Assembly (NCBI GenBank): GCA_031553855.1
Contig: JAVBKW010000006.1
Coordinates: 57,680 to 121,679, forward strand
Source of the DNA: RACS-047 sp031553855
Lineage (GTDB): Bacteria > Bacillota > Clostridia > Christensenellales > Pumilibacteraceae
DNA length: 64,000 nt
Direction of reading: 5' to 3'
Shown here in pieces: positions 15,790 through 24,492 of this stretch (the first letter of the stretch is position 1; the number at the start of each line of letters is the position of its first letter). The position numbers were made by a program, and so were the translations under genes. A model generated the notes under the pieces. The model was not told the DNA's origin, did no database searches, and saw only the letters and a list, made by a program, of their open reading frames with translations.

Positions 15790-16743
15790 ATGATGGAAAT
15801 AGAAAAGCCTAGAATCACTCTGGAAGAAAGCGCAGATTTACGCGAAGGAAAGTTTATTGTAGAACCTTTGGAAAGAGGTTACGGAACTACTTTAGGTAAC
15901 GCTTTAAGACGGGTGCTCCTTTCGGCTCTTCCCGGAACGGCGATTGTCGGCATCAAGATCGACGAGGCCAGCCACGAGTTCAGTACCATTAAGGGTATCA
16001 GAGAAGACGTTGCGGAAATTATTCAAAACCTTAAAGGCGTAAACCTTAAAGCCAATTATTCGGACAAATCGCTTAAAAAAATCCTTAAAATCGACAGAGC
16101 CACGCCCGGTATCATCACCGCCGCGGACATCGAGATCGATCCGGAAATCAGCGTTTTGAATCCTGATAAATATATCTGCACTCTCGACGAGGGCGGTAAA
16201 CTCAATATGGAAATGTTTGTAGGCAGCGGCAGAGGCTACGTTGTTGCAAACAACAACAAGGACGATACCCAGCCCATCGGATTTATCGCTATCGACTCGA
16301 TATTCACGCCCGTCAAAGGCGCGAGCTATTCTGTTGAAAGCACCCGCGTCGGCCAGAATATCGACTACGACAAGCTCACAGTCGAGGTCAAGACCGACGG
16401 CAGCTTATCCGCTAAGGAAGTCCTCTCTCTTGCCGCTAAAGCGATAGAGGATCATATCAGACTTTTTGTCAATCTTTCCGATACTATCTCGGGTATGTCT
16501 ATACTCGTCACGCGCGATATAGATATTCAGAAAAAGGTTTTGGAAATGAATATCGAGGATATGGATCTTTCGGTGCGCAGCTACAACTGCTTGAAGCGCG
16601 CGGGCATCCATACGGTCGAGGATTTAACAAAACGTTCTGAGGACGATATGTTAAAGGTCCGTAATTTAGGCAGAAAGTCGCTTGACGAAGTTATCAACAA
16701 GCTTCAGAGCTACGGGCTTGACCTCAAGAAAAACGACGATTAA
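15790..16743 (+). CDS. rpoA: RNA polymerase alpha subunit
   Basis: A 317-residue alpha subunit. The N-terminal assembly domain has FIVEPLERGYGTTLGNALRRVLLSALPG, and the C-terminal domain, about residues 245-310, has LSVRSYNCLKRAGIHTVEDL and VRNLGRKSLDEV for DNA and activator contact. Two ATGs lie together at 15790 and 15793; either works with AAGGAGAT upstream. It sits between rpsD and rplQ as usual. Confidence 0.98.
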   Translation: MMEIEKPRITLEESADLREGKFIVEPLERGYGTTLGNALRRVLLSALPGTAIVGIKIDEASHEFSTIKGIREDVAEIIQNLKGVNLKANYSDKSLKKILKIDRATPGIITAADIEIDPEISVLNPDKYICTLDEGGKLNMEMFVGSGRGYVVANNNKDDTQPIGFIAIDSIFTPVKGASYSVESTRVGQNIDYDKLTVEVKTDGSLSAKEVLSLAAKAIEDHIRLFVNLSDTISGMSILVTRDIDIQKKVLEMNIEDMDLSVRSYNCLKRAGIHTVEDLTKRSEDDMLKVRNLGRKSLDEVINKLQSYGLDLKKNDD

Positions 16744-16761
16744 GGAGTAAAAAATAAAGCT

Positions 16762-17307
16762 ATGGAACAGAGAAAATTAAGCTTGCCTACCGACCAGAGA
16801 AAAGCGCTCTTGAGAAATCAGGTCACCGCTCTTTTGTGGGAAGGAAAAATAGAAACCACCTACGCCCGCGCTAAAGAAGTTTCAAGATTAGCCGATAAGA
16901 TCATCACATTGGCTATCAACAGCTACACCGACACAATCAAAAAGGTTGAAACTCGCTTAAAGCACGATAAGGTCAAGGACAAAAAGGGCAATATTACCGA
17001 AACTGAAAAAGAAGTTAAGGTCGAGATCGTCAACGACGGCCCTAAAAAGCTTGCGGCACGCCGTAAGATAATGGGTATGGTTTACGACGTTCAGGCCCAG
17101 CGCCAGCCTAAAGAAACAGCAGCGGCTTTCCGCGGCAGGACTGAACATATCCAGCACCCGCTTATCGAGAAGATCTTCAACGAATACGCTCCCCGCTACA
17201 CACAGCGCGCAGCCGACGTTGGTACAAAGGGCGGCTACACCCGCGTTTTAAAAATGGGTTTCCGCCGCGGCGACAACGCAGAAACCGCGCTTATTGAATT
17301 AGTATAG
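16762..17307 (+). CDS. rplQ: 50S ribosomal protein L17 with a central insertion
   Basis: A 181-residue L17, where 112-130 is usual. The core is clear: RKALLRNQVTALLWEGKIETTYARAKEV at the start and YTRVLKMGFRRGDNAETALIELV at the end. The N terminus has MEQRKLSLPTDQ instead of the common basic MRHRK-like start. The extra length lies between about residues 62 and 105 and is rich in charged residues (KVKDKKGNITETEKEVKVEIV). Such longer forms occur in some Clostridia. It ends the alpha operon, before a terminator. Confidence 0.94.
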   Translation: MEQRKLSLPTDQRKALLRNQVTALLWEGKIETTYARAKEVSRLADKIITLAINSYTDTIKKVETRLKHDKVKDKKGNITETEKEVKVEIVNDGPKKLAARRKIMGMVYDVQAQRQPKETAAAFRGRTEHIQHPLIEKIFNEYAPRYTQRAADVGTKGGYTRVLKMGFRRGDNAETALIELV

Positions 17308-17313
17308 TAAAAC

Positions 17314-17349
17314 AAAAAGGAAACCGATAAAAACCCGGTTTCCTTTTTT
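17314..17349 (+). terminator. Terminator of the alpha operon
   Basis: AAGGAAACCG ... CGGTTTCCTT form a strong stem directly after rplQ, ending in TTTTTT. This closes the 16-kb ribosomal protein cluster. Confidence 0.9.
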
Positions 17350-17506
17350 CAAACTGTGTTTGGATAGTTTAGGTTATGCGGATTTTATCCTTCCGCCGTC
17401 ATAGTTTTTTGGAGTTTTTAATTATAATTTTTCTTTTTTTCGTCATAGTTTGTGTGGGTTATCAATTTTAAACCTATCTTTAGCGAAAAAAAGATTAGTT
17501 TAATAG

Positions 17507-17696
17507 TAGTCAAAGGTGTCGCTTTTTCGGGAGCGGAAAAAAGCGACGCAAAAACGCTTTGGGGGCGTTTAGACTCGCCCCCAAACCCCCTAACTACTTA
17601 CTTTTAAAAAAGTAAGCAAAACATTTTCAGCGGATCAAGATACTGAAAGCAAACGGGGACGCAAAAAGAAGGCAAAAATTTTTAACGGATAAAGAA
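17507..17696 (+). repeat. Dispersed repeat R1, copy 1
   Basis: About 190 bp nearly identical, in a core of roughly 110 bp, to 26032-26210. It contains three successive hairpins: GTCGCTTTTT/AAAAAGCGAC, GGGGGCG/CGCCCCC and TTACTTTT/AAAAGTAA. The next bases in both copies carry CGGGGACGCAAAAAG. No reading frame is kept. It may be a non-autonomous mobile repeat or a structured RNA. Confidence 0.75.
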
Positions 17697-17721
17697 AGCG
17701 GATAAAGAAGCCGTTTTTTGT

Positions 17722-17763
17722 CAAGAGCCCCGTCTTTGCGAGGAGCGTAGCGACGATGCAATC
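17722..17763 (+). repeat. REP-like motif (CGTCTTTGCGAGGAGCG)
   Basis: The segment has CCCCGTCTTTGCGAGGAGC followed by GTAGCGACGATGCAATCC. It closely resembles a short dispersed repeat (CGTCATTGCGAGNNNCGAAGCAATCC type) known from intergenic regions of many unrelated bacteria. It has no coding role here. Confidence 0.5.
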
Positions 17764-17815
17764 CAGTTTTAATAGCTGTTTCGCAACCTACCGTTGCGCT
17801 TTTTCAAAATTATAT

Positions 17816-17862
17816 TATACCGATTGGTATAAATCAAGGCTTTTTACATACCATTTGGTATA
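17816..17862 (+). promoter_or_regulatory. Tandem operators before the XRE gene
   Basis: TATACC-GATT-GGTATA (17816-17831) and CATACC-ATTT-GGTATA (17847-17862) are 16-bp palindromes 31 bp apart, three helical turns, and a third half-site GGTATG (17868-17873) overlaps the start codon. Autorepression by the downstream XRE protein is the natural inference. Confidence 0.65.
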
Positions 17863-17870
17863 AAAGTGGT

Positions 17871-18092
17871 ATGATTGAGGGAATAGGACAAAGAATAAAA
17901 GATATTCGTGAAGAGAACGGCTTGAATCAAGCCGAATTTGGCAAAATGCTAAAAGTATCTCAGGCGGCAATTGCGCGTTGGGAAAATGAAAAAAGGGAGC
18001 CGACGGCAAGCGCATTACTGACAATAGCTCAAACTTTCAACATAGAGCTTGAATATTTATTCGGTTTAAAAAGCTATGAAACAATAAAATAA
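17871..18092 (+). CDS. XRE-family transcriptional regulator
   Basis: A 73-residue, single-domain Cro/C1-type protein. The helix-turn-helix spans about residues 8-62: IKDIREENGLNQAEFGKML, then SQAAIARWENEKREPTASAL and IELEYLFG. No ribosome binding site is visible before the ATG at 17871, which itself overlaps an operator half-site. It has palindromic operators just upstream, so it probably controls itself. There is no partner toxin or phage gene nearby. Its targets cannot be told. Confidence 0.85.
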   Translation: MIEGIGQRIKDIREENGLNQAEFGKMLKVSQAAIARWENEKREPTASALLTIAQTFNIELEYLFGLKSYETIK

Positions 18093-18462
18093 ACGGTATT
18101 ACACATCGTCTCAAGTATAATGACGCTAAAAGAGCGAGCGCAAGCGGCGGGCTGATTAAACACCGCGAAATTCTCGCAAGGTGACGAGGATGAGTGCCCG
18201 AAGAACTATTAAATACAAGCTTACTTTAGCACATTCCGCCTGTCCTCTAGTTTTATTCCGACCGCAAAAGGTACATACGTCGCGGCTTGCCGCGGAAGCC
18301 GTCGAAAGGAGGCGGGTCCAGGGCTTGCCCTGGGGTAGATACCGGTCATTTCGCTGCTTATCTTGTTATTTTAGAATTTTGCGCAGTCGGAAGGAGCAGA
18401 TTGTGCGGTCAGAAAGGGCAGAAGAAAGGAACTATTAAAAATTGTAAAGCGAGGGTTTGAAT
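18093..18462. repeat. Non-coding stretch with repeat R3, copy 1
   Basis: No convincing gene. Positions 18258-18350 (CCGCAAAAGGT..., AAGCCGT, CAGGGCTTGCCCTG, ATACCGGT) resemble 55859-55950, which suggests a degraded dispersed repeat. An open frame at 18181-18438 lies across it but has no protein-like character. Confidence 0.45.
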
Positions 18463-18852
18463 ATGAAATGTTTGTATTGCGGCGCGGGTATACATAAAAA
18501 CGAGGAGAAGTGTTCGTTTTGCGGATCGCCTAACGATTTTTTTGCTCCTGAAACTAAAGAAAAAAATCCGGCCGTTTCTATAAATTATATCAATCTTAAA
18601 GCATGCAGAGATGAGCTTCTTAAACGTAAATCAAGAAACATATTTTTTTATATTGCATCAGCTGTTTTTTTTGCTGTGTTTATTGTTTTTATGTCGCTTC
18701 ACGACACTTACGGCGGTGAAATATTTATAGCGATCGGTTCAATTTCAATGATCGTCTTTATTGTTTTGCTCATTATTGGCATTTTTCGAACTGTTACTTA
18801 TGCAGCGCGCATAAAATTGATAGAGAGAAAGTTAGCTAAGTCCGATTCATAA
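18463..18852 (+). CDS. Zinc-ribbon membrane protein, unknown function
   Basis: A 129-residue protein. The N terminus has a zinc ribbon, CLYCGAGIH...CSFCGSP (residues 3-21), followed by a short linker and two membrane segments, about residues 61-80 and 87-110. I place the start at the ATG at 18463, since GAGGG lies 7 nt before it; an in-frame TTG at 18457 is too close to that site. Zinc-ribbon plus membrane proteins of this sort are common in Bacillota, without a fixed role. It is alone, in a repeat-rich stretch. Confidence 0.75.
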   Translation: MKCLYCGAGIHKNEEKCSFCGSPNDFFAPETKEKNPAVSINYINLKACRDELLKRKSRNIFFYIASAVFFAVFIVFMSLHDTYGGEIFIAIGSISMIVFIVLLIIGIFRTVTYAARIKLIERKLAKSDS

Positions 18853-18879
18853 AAAAGCATTGGATTTGTTGTAAATATA

Positions 18880-20100
18880 TCAATAAAATAGGCCGAACAT
18901 TGTTCGCAGCTGGAGTTTTAAATTGATGTGTTCGCGGGCTAATTTTTTTATGTTTTTTAATGTTTCGTCTAAGCCATTGATTTCAATATTGTAGAATTTA
19001 AGCCAGTAGAACAAATCGATATTTAAAAAGAAAATCAATTCTTTTCCCGTATCGATCGGTTCGCCGTTTTCTTCCGGTTCTTCGGGGCAGTCTGTAGTAA
19101 GCAATATATTGATCATATTTTCATTTCCCCGGAAGAAAATGCGGGTATCTAAATGCAACTCTTCGTAGGGAATTAAGTTGTCGCCGGGAAATTGAAGGCC
19201 ATCCGGAGTAAAGCTGCATTCTTTTCCATTATAAATATTTATAAACGAATTGCTTGTTGTTTCATTCATATTGCTGATATCGTATGTGTAATAGCCGCAA
19301 AAATATTCAAGCTCCCGTCGCGCCCGGCTCAAATTATTGGCCGCAATTATAAAGGATTCAATTAAACAAATCAAGACCGTAATAAAAACTAAAATAGCTA
19401 TAAATTCAGGTGTGGGGCGGCTGCTAAACGCCATTGCTATAAACAGACAAAAAGCTGTAATAACGGCCGGAATATAAAGCGTAAAAATATGTTTTCTTTT
19501 TGTCCGTTTTTTGACTATTTCACAATGATCCTTTATTTCCTTATCATAATAAATCGAAGCTCTTGCCACAGTTTCATATAAACTCTGCGGCATTTTTTTA
19601 GGCGTTAAAAACAGCTGAATAATATTAATTACGGCAAAAATCAAACAAATAGCTGACAAAGTATAAAGAAGAGAATTTGCAAGAATGCTATTGTTTGCGT
19701 CTCTTAGTAAAATTTCTGATAAGCTAATAATGGCCGTTTCACCGTATTGAATGGCAATCACCTGATATTCGGGAGTGGTTGTTCGGCTGAGCGTTAGTGT
19801 GACTTGCGCGTTGATAGGCAAAAGGCTGTCAAGTTCTTCGTAATTTAATGCGTCCTGAGCTAGTCCGAGCAAATTATAGGCGCTGCCGTCGTTTAAATAA
19901 ATCCACCAGTTATTATCTTGGTTCTCATCATAAGTTACAGCTTTCACCGTGCCGGATATTTCCGTGAATTCGCCTTTATCAAACGGAGTTTCCTCTAAAG
20001 TTAGCGGATAAAACGGCAGAAAAATAGCTATCGCAAGAAAAAATATTGAAAAAATTATAGGCATCAATCGGCCATTAGGGCGGAGAACAGTTAATTCCAT
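18880..20100 (-). CDS. Four-helix membrane protein, unknown function
   Basis: A 406-residue protein with membrane segments at about residues 13-32, 137-160, 205-225 and 232-255. Between the first two lies an extracytoplasmic beta-rich domain (EISGTVKAVTYDENQDNNWW..., about 45-120) that resembles the small domain of DUF3592-type proteins, though I cannot confirm membership. The C-terminal 140 residues are probably cytoplasmic and PH-like (GKECSFTPDGLQFPGDNLIPYEEL). AAGGAAT precedes the ATG. The gene converges on the zinc-ribbon gene with 27 bp between. Confidence 0.75.
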   Translation of the reverse strand: MELTVLRPNGRLMPIIFSIFFLAIAIFLPFYPLTLEETPFDKGEFTEISGTVKAVTYDENQDNNWWIYLNDGSAYNLLGLAQDALNYEELDSLLPINAQVTLTLSRTTTPEYQVIAIQYGETAIISLSEILLRDANNSILANSLLYTLSAICLIFAVINIIQLFLTPKKMPQSLYETVARASIYYDKEIKDHCEIVKKRTKRKHIFTLYIPAVITAFCLFIAMAFSSRPTPEFIAILVFITVLICLIESFIIAANNLSRARRELEYFCGYYTYDISNMNETTSNSFINIYNGKECSFTPDGLQFPGDNLIPYEELHLDTRIFFRGNENMINILLTTDCPEEPEENGEPIDTGKELIFFLNIDLFYWLKFYNIEINGLDETLKNIKKLAREHINLKLQLRTMFGLFY

Positions 20101-20422
20101 AATATAATTCCTTTTTTATCAGCAATTTTTATTTAACGGCAGTTGTTTATTCTCTTTAAACCTGTTTGATGCGTTTGGCCAGATTGAAATTTTTTGCAGC
20201 CCTTATTTGCGTAAGTAATATAAATACTGTGATGAGCATAAAAAATTTTTTACGCACAGTTTAACCCCGCTCAATTTATTTTCAAATAAGTTGTTCACTA
20301 ATTATAACATTAAAACCCTTGAAAAACAAGCTTTCGGCCGAAAAAAACGAGCAGGAATGTTCGTTGAAATAGGATAAACTATGTAACTTGTGCAAAAGGC
20401 CTGTTTTTTGTGCGGAAATTCT
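20101..20422. other. Intergenic region, AT-rich
   Basis: Between two divergent genes. Apart from the promoter of trmL at its right end, I see no gene, strong hairpin or repeat, except CTTTCGGCCGAAAAAAA at about 20331, which is a short GC palindrome followed by an A run. Confidence 0.5.
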
Positions 20423-20450
20423 TTGCAAAAGATTTTAAGAGTGATATAAT
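20423..20450 (+). promoter_or_regulatory. Promoter of trmL
   Basis: TTGCAA (20423-20428), 16-bp spacer and TATAAT (20445-20450). The ATG begins 6 nt after the -10 box, so transcription should begin at or next to the start codon, giving a leaderless message. Confidence 0.75.
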
Positions 20451-20456
20451 ATTTTT

Positions 20457-20918
20457 ATGCTGAACATAGTATTGGTGGAGCCGGAGATACCGCAGAATAC
20501 CGGCAATATTGCAAGGACGTGCGCCTGCACGAATACAAGGCTGCATTTGGTGCGACCTTTGGGGTTTGAGATATCGGACGCCACCGTTAAAAGGGCGGGG
20601 CTTGACTATTGGGATAAGGTCGAGATTTTCTATTACGACAGCTTTGAGCAGCTAAGGTCGCAGTATGCGGACGAGACGTTTTTCTATCTTTCCACAAAGG
20701 CAAAAAAGACGTACAGCGAGCATAAATTCCCGGACAACAGTTTTTTGGTTTTCGGAAAGGAAACGAAAGGCTTGCCCGAGCCGTTGATTTTTTCCAATCC
20801 CCAAACCGCGCTTCGTATACCAATGACAGAGAACGTGCGCAGCTTAAACCTTTCCAACAGCGTCGCGATAGTGCTTTACGAGGCTCTGCGCCAGCATGAT
20901 TTTTTCGGTATAAAATAA
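20457..20918 (+). CDS. trmL: tRNA (cytidine/uridine-34 2'-O)-methyltransferase TrmL
   Basis: A 153-residue SPOUT enzyme that methylates the wobble-base ribose of tRNA-Leu using S-adenosylmethionine. Motifs: VEPEIPQNTGNIARTC (residues 6-21, substrate side), FGKETKGLP (about residue 100) and IPMTENVRSLNLSNSVAIVLYEA at the C terminus, which forms the trefoil knot. The length is standard. It has no ribosome binding site and appears leaderless. The str genes follow on the same strand, but with their own promoter. Confidence 0.93.
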   Translation: MLNIVLVEPEIPQNTGNIARTCACTNTRLHLVRPLGFEISDATVKRAGLDYWDKVEIFYYDSFEQLRSQYADETFFYLSTKAKKTYSEHKFPDNSFLVFGKETKGLPEPLIFSNPQTALRIPMTENVRSLNLSNSVAIVLYEALRQHDFFGIK

Positions 20919-20934
20919 TACTTATTTAAATTGT

Positions 20935-20963
20935 TTGACACACTCTCTAAAATGGTTTATAAT
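20935..20963 (+). promoter_or_regulatory. Sigma-A promoter of the str operon
   Basis: TTGACA (20935-20940), 17-bp spacer and TATAAT (20958-20963) match the consensus perfectly. It precedes rpsL by about 150 nt. Confidence 0.92.
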
Positions 20964-21111
20964 ATTTTAGCGTGCATAATTGTACGTTGATTTTTTTTGA
21001 CGCAAAAAAGGTTTGCGTTTAAAGAAAATATCCTGCTTAAAACAGGTTTTCTGATAAATGGGAAAACTGCTAAAAAGCGGGGCAATACTACTAAAAGGAG
21101 GTAGAGTAACA

Positions 21112-21483
21112 ATGCCTACGATCAACCAGCTCATAAAGAATGGCAGGGAGAAAGTAACGTTTAAGTCAAAGAGCCCTATTTTGGATAACAATCCCCAAAA
21201 GCGCGGCGTTTGCCTTTCGGTTACGACAACGACCCCTAAAAAACCTAACTCAGCTCTTCGTAAAATTGCGAGAGTCCGTCTTGTAAACAAGATGGAAGGA
21301 ACGGTTTACATTCCGGGTATCGGACACAATTTGCAGGAACACAGCGTCGTGCTTATTCGTGGCGGCAGAGTGAAGGATTTGCCTGGTGTTAGGTATCACA
21401 TCATCCGCGGTGCATTAGACACGGCGGGCGTGGCCAAACGCAAGCAGTCCCGCTCAAAATACGGTGCGAAACGCTCGAAATAA
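21112..21483 (+). CDS. rpsL: 30S ribosomal protein S12
   Basis: A 123-residue S12. The start is the ATG at 21112 (MPTINQLIKNGREK), with AAAGGAGG upstream; the frame is open earlier but without family sequence. The decoding-centre loops TTTTPKKPNSALRK and GGRVKDLPGVRYH carry the lysines associated with streptomycin sensitivity, so both look wild type. The first gene of the str operon, 115 nt before rpsG. Confidence 0.98.
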   Translation: MPTINQLIKNGREKVTFKSKSPILDNNPQKRGVCLSVTTTTPKKPNSALRKIARVRLVNKMEGTVYIPGIGHNLQEHSVVLIRGGRVKDLPGVRYHIIRGALDTAGVAKRKQSRSKYGAKRSK

Positions 21484-21598
21484 TCGGCTTTAGCGCGCGG
21501 TATGAAAGGCCGCTTATCCGGGAATACTAATTCCGCAAGTCAGGCCTTTTAAACAAATCAGAAAATCTAAAAAAAATTTAAACAGGAGGTTGACTTCT

Positions 21599-22069
21599 AT
21601 GCCTAGAAGAAGCGGGGTTCCCAAGCGCGACGTGCTGCCGGACCCTATGTATAACAGTAAAGTTATAACAAAGCTCATCAATCAGGTTATGCTCGACGGC
21701 AAGAAAGGTATTGCCCAAAGCATCGTATATGAAGCTTTTGATATAATCAAAGAAAAAACCGGCGCAGAGCCTTTGGATACTTTTACCAAGGCGCTCGAAA
21801 ATATTATGCCGGTTTTAGAAGTAAAAGCAAGACGCGTGGGCGGTTCTACGTATCAGGTCCCTATGGAAATAAGAGCCGAAAGACGCCAGACGTTAGGTAT
21901 TCGCTGGATGGTTTCGTTCTCGCGCAACCGCAGTGAGAAGACTATGAAAGAAAAGCTTGCAGGCGAGATTATGGACGCTTTCTCGAACGGCGGCGCATCC
22001 GTCAAGAGAAAGGAAGAAATGCACAGAATGGCAGAGGCGAACAAGGCGTTCGCGCACTACCGCTGGTAA
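21599..22069 (+). CDS. rpsG: 30S ribosomal protein S7
   Basis: A 156-residue S7 starting MPRRSGVPKRDVLPDPMYNS. The ATG at 21599 has GGAGG at the correct distance; an upstream in-frame TTG at 21590 is less suitable. Motifs include VEVKARRVGGSTYQVP-like sequence (LEVKARRVGGSTYQVP) and the C-terminal HRMAEANKAFAHYRW. S7 starts assembly of the 30S head and contacts the E-site tRNA. Confidence 0.98.
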   Translation: MPRRSGVPKRDVLPDPMYNSKVITKLINQVMLDGKKGIAQSIVYEAFDIIKEKTGAEPLDTFTKALENIMPVLEVKARRVGGSTYQVPMEIRAERRQTLGIRWMVSFSRNRSEKTMKEKLAGEIMDAFSNGGASVKRKEEMHRMAEANKAFAHYRW

Positions 22070-22100
22070 AATTAAAGTTATCTTTAGTAAGCTTGTTTTG

Positions 22101-22195
22101 CCGGATTTACCGTTTTTTTGAGCCTAGTGATTTAGCTTTATCCGCAGCTTTTTTGCGGACGCACCGCTAAACCCGAAATTATCTAAAAAATCCGG
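22101..22195. repeat. Nested palindrome between rpsG and fusA
   Basis: A 95-bp nested inverted repeat: outer CCGGATTT/AAATCCGG (22101-22108, 22188-22195), middle TTTAGC/GCTAAA (22131-22136, 22166-22171), inner TCCGCA/TGCGGA (22141-22146, 22154-22159). It resembles the other intergenic palindromes of the window in size and build. Confidence 0.6.
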
Positions 22196-22301
22196 AAAAA
22201 TTCTGCGAAAACCGTTTATTTTTATAACTTTACGCATTCAAGTTCATACTAGACGAAACGGATATTGCAATAGGGCAATATCATTTGAGGAGATTAGAAA
22301 A

Positions 22302-24401
22302 ATGCCTAGACAATACCCCTTAGAAAACTATAGAAATATCGGTATTATGGCTCATATCGACGCCGGCAAAACGACGACGAGCGAGCGCATACTGTTTTAT
22401 AGCGGAAAAACGCACAAGATCGGAGAGGTTCACGAAGGCGCGGCTACCATGGACTGGATGGTTCAGGAGCAGGAGCGCGGTATCACCATCACTTCTGCCG
22501 CTACCACCACGCAGTGGAGGACAGGCCCGGATAAACCTATGCACCGTATCAATCTTATCGACACCCCCGGCCACGTTGACTTTACAGTTGAGGTCGAGCG
22601 TTCTTTGAAGGTTCTCGACTCTGCCGTAGCAGTTTTCTGCGCTAAGGGCGGCGTTGAGCCTCAGTCTGAAACAGTTTGGCGCCAGGCGGACCGTTACGGC
22701 GTTCCCCGTATCGCGTACGTCAATAAAATGGACATCAACGGCGCAAACTTTATGAACGTCCTTCATATGATGAAAACACGTTTGGGCGCAAATCCTGTTC
22801 CCATCCAGCTGCCTATCGGAAAGGAAGATACGTTCGTAGGAATGATCGACCTTGTTACTATGAAAGCCGACGTCTATAAGGACGATCTGGGCAACGTTAT
22901 GGACGAAACCGATATCCCCGAAAATATGAAAGCTTTGGCCGACGAATACAGGGCAAAGCTTATGGAAGCCGTTGCCGAAGCTGACGACGATATGATGGAA
23001 AAATATTTTTCCGGCGAAGAATTCACCGTTCAGGAAATCAAAGCCGCCATCAGAAAACTGACGCTTTCAATGAAGATCAATCCCGTTCTTTGCGGCTCCT
23101 CGTATAAGAATAAGGGCGTTCAGAAGCTGCTTGACGCTATCGTTGAATACGCGCCCAGCCCCATAGACATCGCTCATGTTCAGGGTACGACATTTGACGG
23201 CAAAGAAGAAGAAAGGGCAACAAGCGACGCCGAGCCTTTTTCGGGACTCGCGTTCAAGATCATGGCGGATCCGTTCGTCGGAAAGCTCGCATTCTTCCGC
23301 TGCTATTCCGGTAAGCTTTCCGCGGGCAGCTATGTTTTAAACAGCACAAAAAACAAGAAAGAAAGAGTCGGGCGCATACTTTTAATGCACGCTAACAACC
23401 GCGCCGAGATCGAAGAGATCTACGCAGGCGACATTTGCGCGTTCGTAGGCTTAAAGGACACTACTACCGGCGACACGCTCTGCGACCCCGATAAGCCCAT
23501 CGTTCTAGAGAGCATGGAATTCCCCGATCCGGTTATCCGCGTGGCTATCGAGCCTAAAACTAAAGCGGGACAGGAAAAAATGTCGATGGCGCTTATCAAG
23601 CTTGCCGAGGAAGACCCTACTTTCAAGACCTATACCGATCAGGAAACAGGCCAGACGATCATCGCGGGTATGGGAGAGCTGCACCTTGAAATCATCGTAG
23701 ACAGGCTTTTGAGGGAATTCAAAGTAGAGGCGAACATCGGTAAACCGCAGGTTGCCTACAGAGAAGCTATCCGTAAAAAGGTCGAGGCCGAAGGCAAATA
23801 TATCCGTCAGTCCGGCGGTAAAGGCCAGTACGGTCATTGTAAGATCATTATGGAGCCGCTTGAGCCGGGTTCGGGTTATGTTTTTGAGGACAAAACCGTC
23901 GGCGGATCGATCCCTAAAGAGTTTATTGCGCCTATCGATAACGGTATTAAGGAAGCTAAGATGAGCGGCGTGCTTGCAGGCTACGAAACCGTAGACTTCA
24001 AAGTAACCGTATACGACGGCTCCTTCCACGACGTTGACTCGTCTGAAATGGCGTTCAAGATCGCAGGGTCTATGGCGTTCAAGGACGGTATGAGAAAGGC
24101 CGAACCTATGCTTATGGAACCTATCATGAAGGTTAAAATAATACTCCCCGACGAGTATCTGGGAGACGTTATGGGTAACGTAAGCTCAAGAAGAGGAAAC
24201 CTTTTAGGTATGGAAACGGTCAACGGCAGCCAGGAAATCAACGCCGAGATCCCGCTTTCTGAAATGTTCGGATACGCTACCGACCTGCGCTCGCGTACGC
24301 AAGGACGCGGCCAATACACTATGACGTTCGACCATTATTCCGAAGTTCCTAAGAACGTATCGGAAAAAATCATCGGCGAACGCTCAAAAAAATCAGAGTA
24401 A
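22302..24401 (+). CDS. fusA: Elongation factor G
   Basis: A 699-residue EF-G, the GTPase that moves tRNAs and mRNA after peptide transfer. G motifs: AHIDAGKTTTSERI (residues 17-30), DTPGHVDF (about residue 87), NKMD (about 141). Domain IV shows the loop region GGKGQYGHCKI, and the C-terminal GNVSSRRGNLLGME is also clear. Length and start (GAGGAGATT upstream) are standard. It lies between rpsG and tuf. Confidence 0.98.
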   Translation: MPRQYPLENYRNIGIMAHIDAGKTTTSERILFYSGKTHKIGEVHEGAATMDWMVQEQERGITITSAATTTQWRTGPDKPMHRINLIDTPGHVDFTVEVERSLKVLDSAVAVFCAKGGVEPQSETVWRQADRYGVPRIAYVNKMDINGANFMNVLHMMKTRLGANPVPIQLPIGKEDTFVGMIDLVTMKADVYKDDLGNVMDETDIPENMKALADEYRAKLMEAVAEADDDMMEKYFSGEEFTVQEIKAAIRKLTLSMKINPVLCGSSYKNKGVQKLLDAIVEYAPSPIDIAHVQGTTFDGKEEERATSDAEPFSGLAFKIMADPFVGKLAFFRCYSGKLSAGSYVLNSTKNKKERVGRILLMHANNRAEIEEIYAGDICAFVGLKDTTTGDTLCDPDKPIVLESMEFPDPVIRVAIEPKTKAGQEKMSMALIKLAEEDPTFKTYTDQETGQTIIAGMGELHLEIIVDRLLREFKVEANIGKPQVAYREAIRKKVEAEGKYIRQSGGKGQYGHCKIIMEPLEPGSGYVFEDKTVGGSIPKEFIAPIDNGIKEAKMSGVLAGYETVDFKVTVYDGSFHDVDSSEMAFKIAGSMAFKDGMRKAEPMLMEPIMKVKIILPDEYLGDVMGNVSSRRGNLLGMETVNGSQEINAEIPLSEMFGYATDLRSRTQGRGQYTMTFDHYSEVPKNVSEKIIGERSKKSE

Positions 24402-24407
24402 TTTCAC

Positions 24408-24436
24408 TTGTAATATTTTTCAAAATCATTTATAAT
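24408..24436 (+). promoter_or_regulatory. Own promoter of tuf
   Basis: TTGTAA (24408-24413), 17-bp spacer and TATAAT (24431-24436), with transcription expected near 24443. It allows extra expression of EF-Tu apart from the operon promoter. Confidence 0.75.
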
Positions 24437-24492
24437 ATAGTTAAAGCAAAAAATAAAATTATTAATTAAAAATTTTTCGGAGGAAAATTAAA

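Noticed and set aside
18181..18438. Open frame of 85 codons
   Set aside because: It covers repeat R3, has no ribosome binding site and an arginine-rich sequence typical of translated non-coding DNA.
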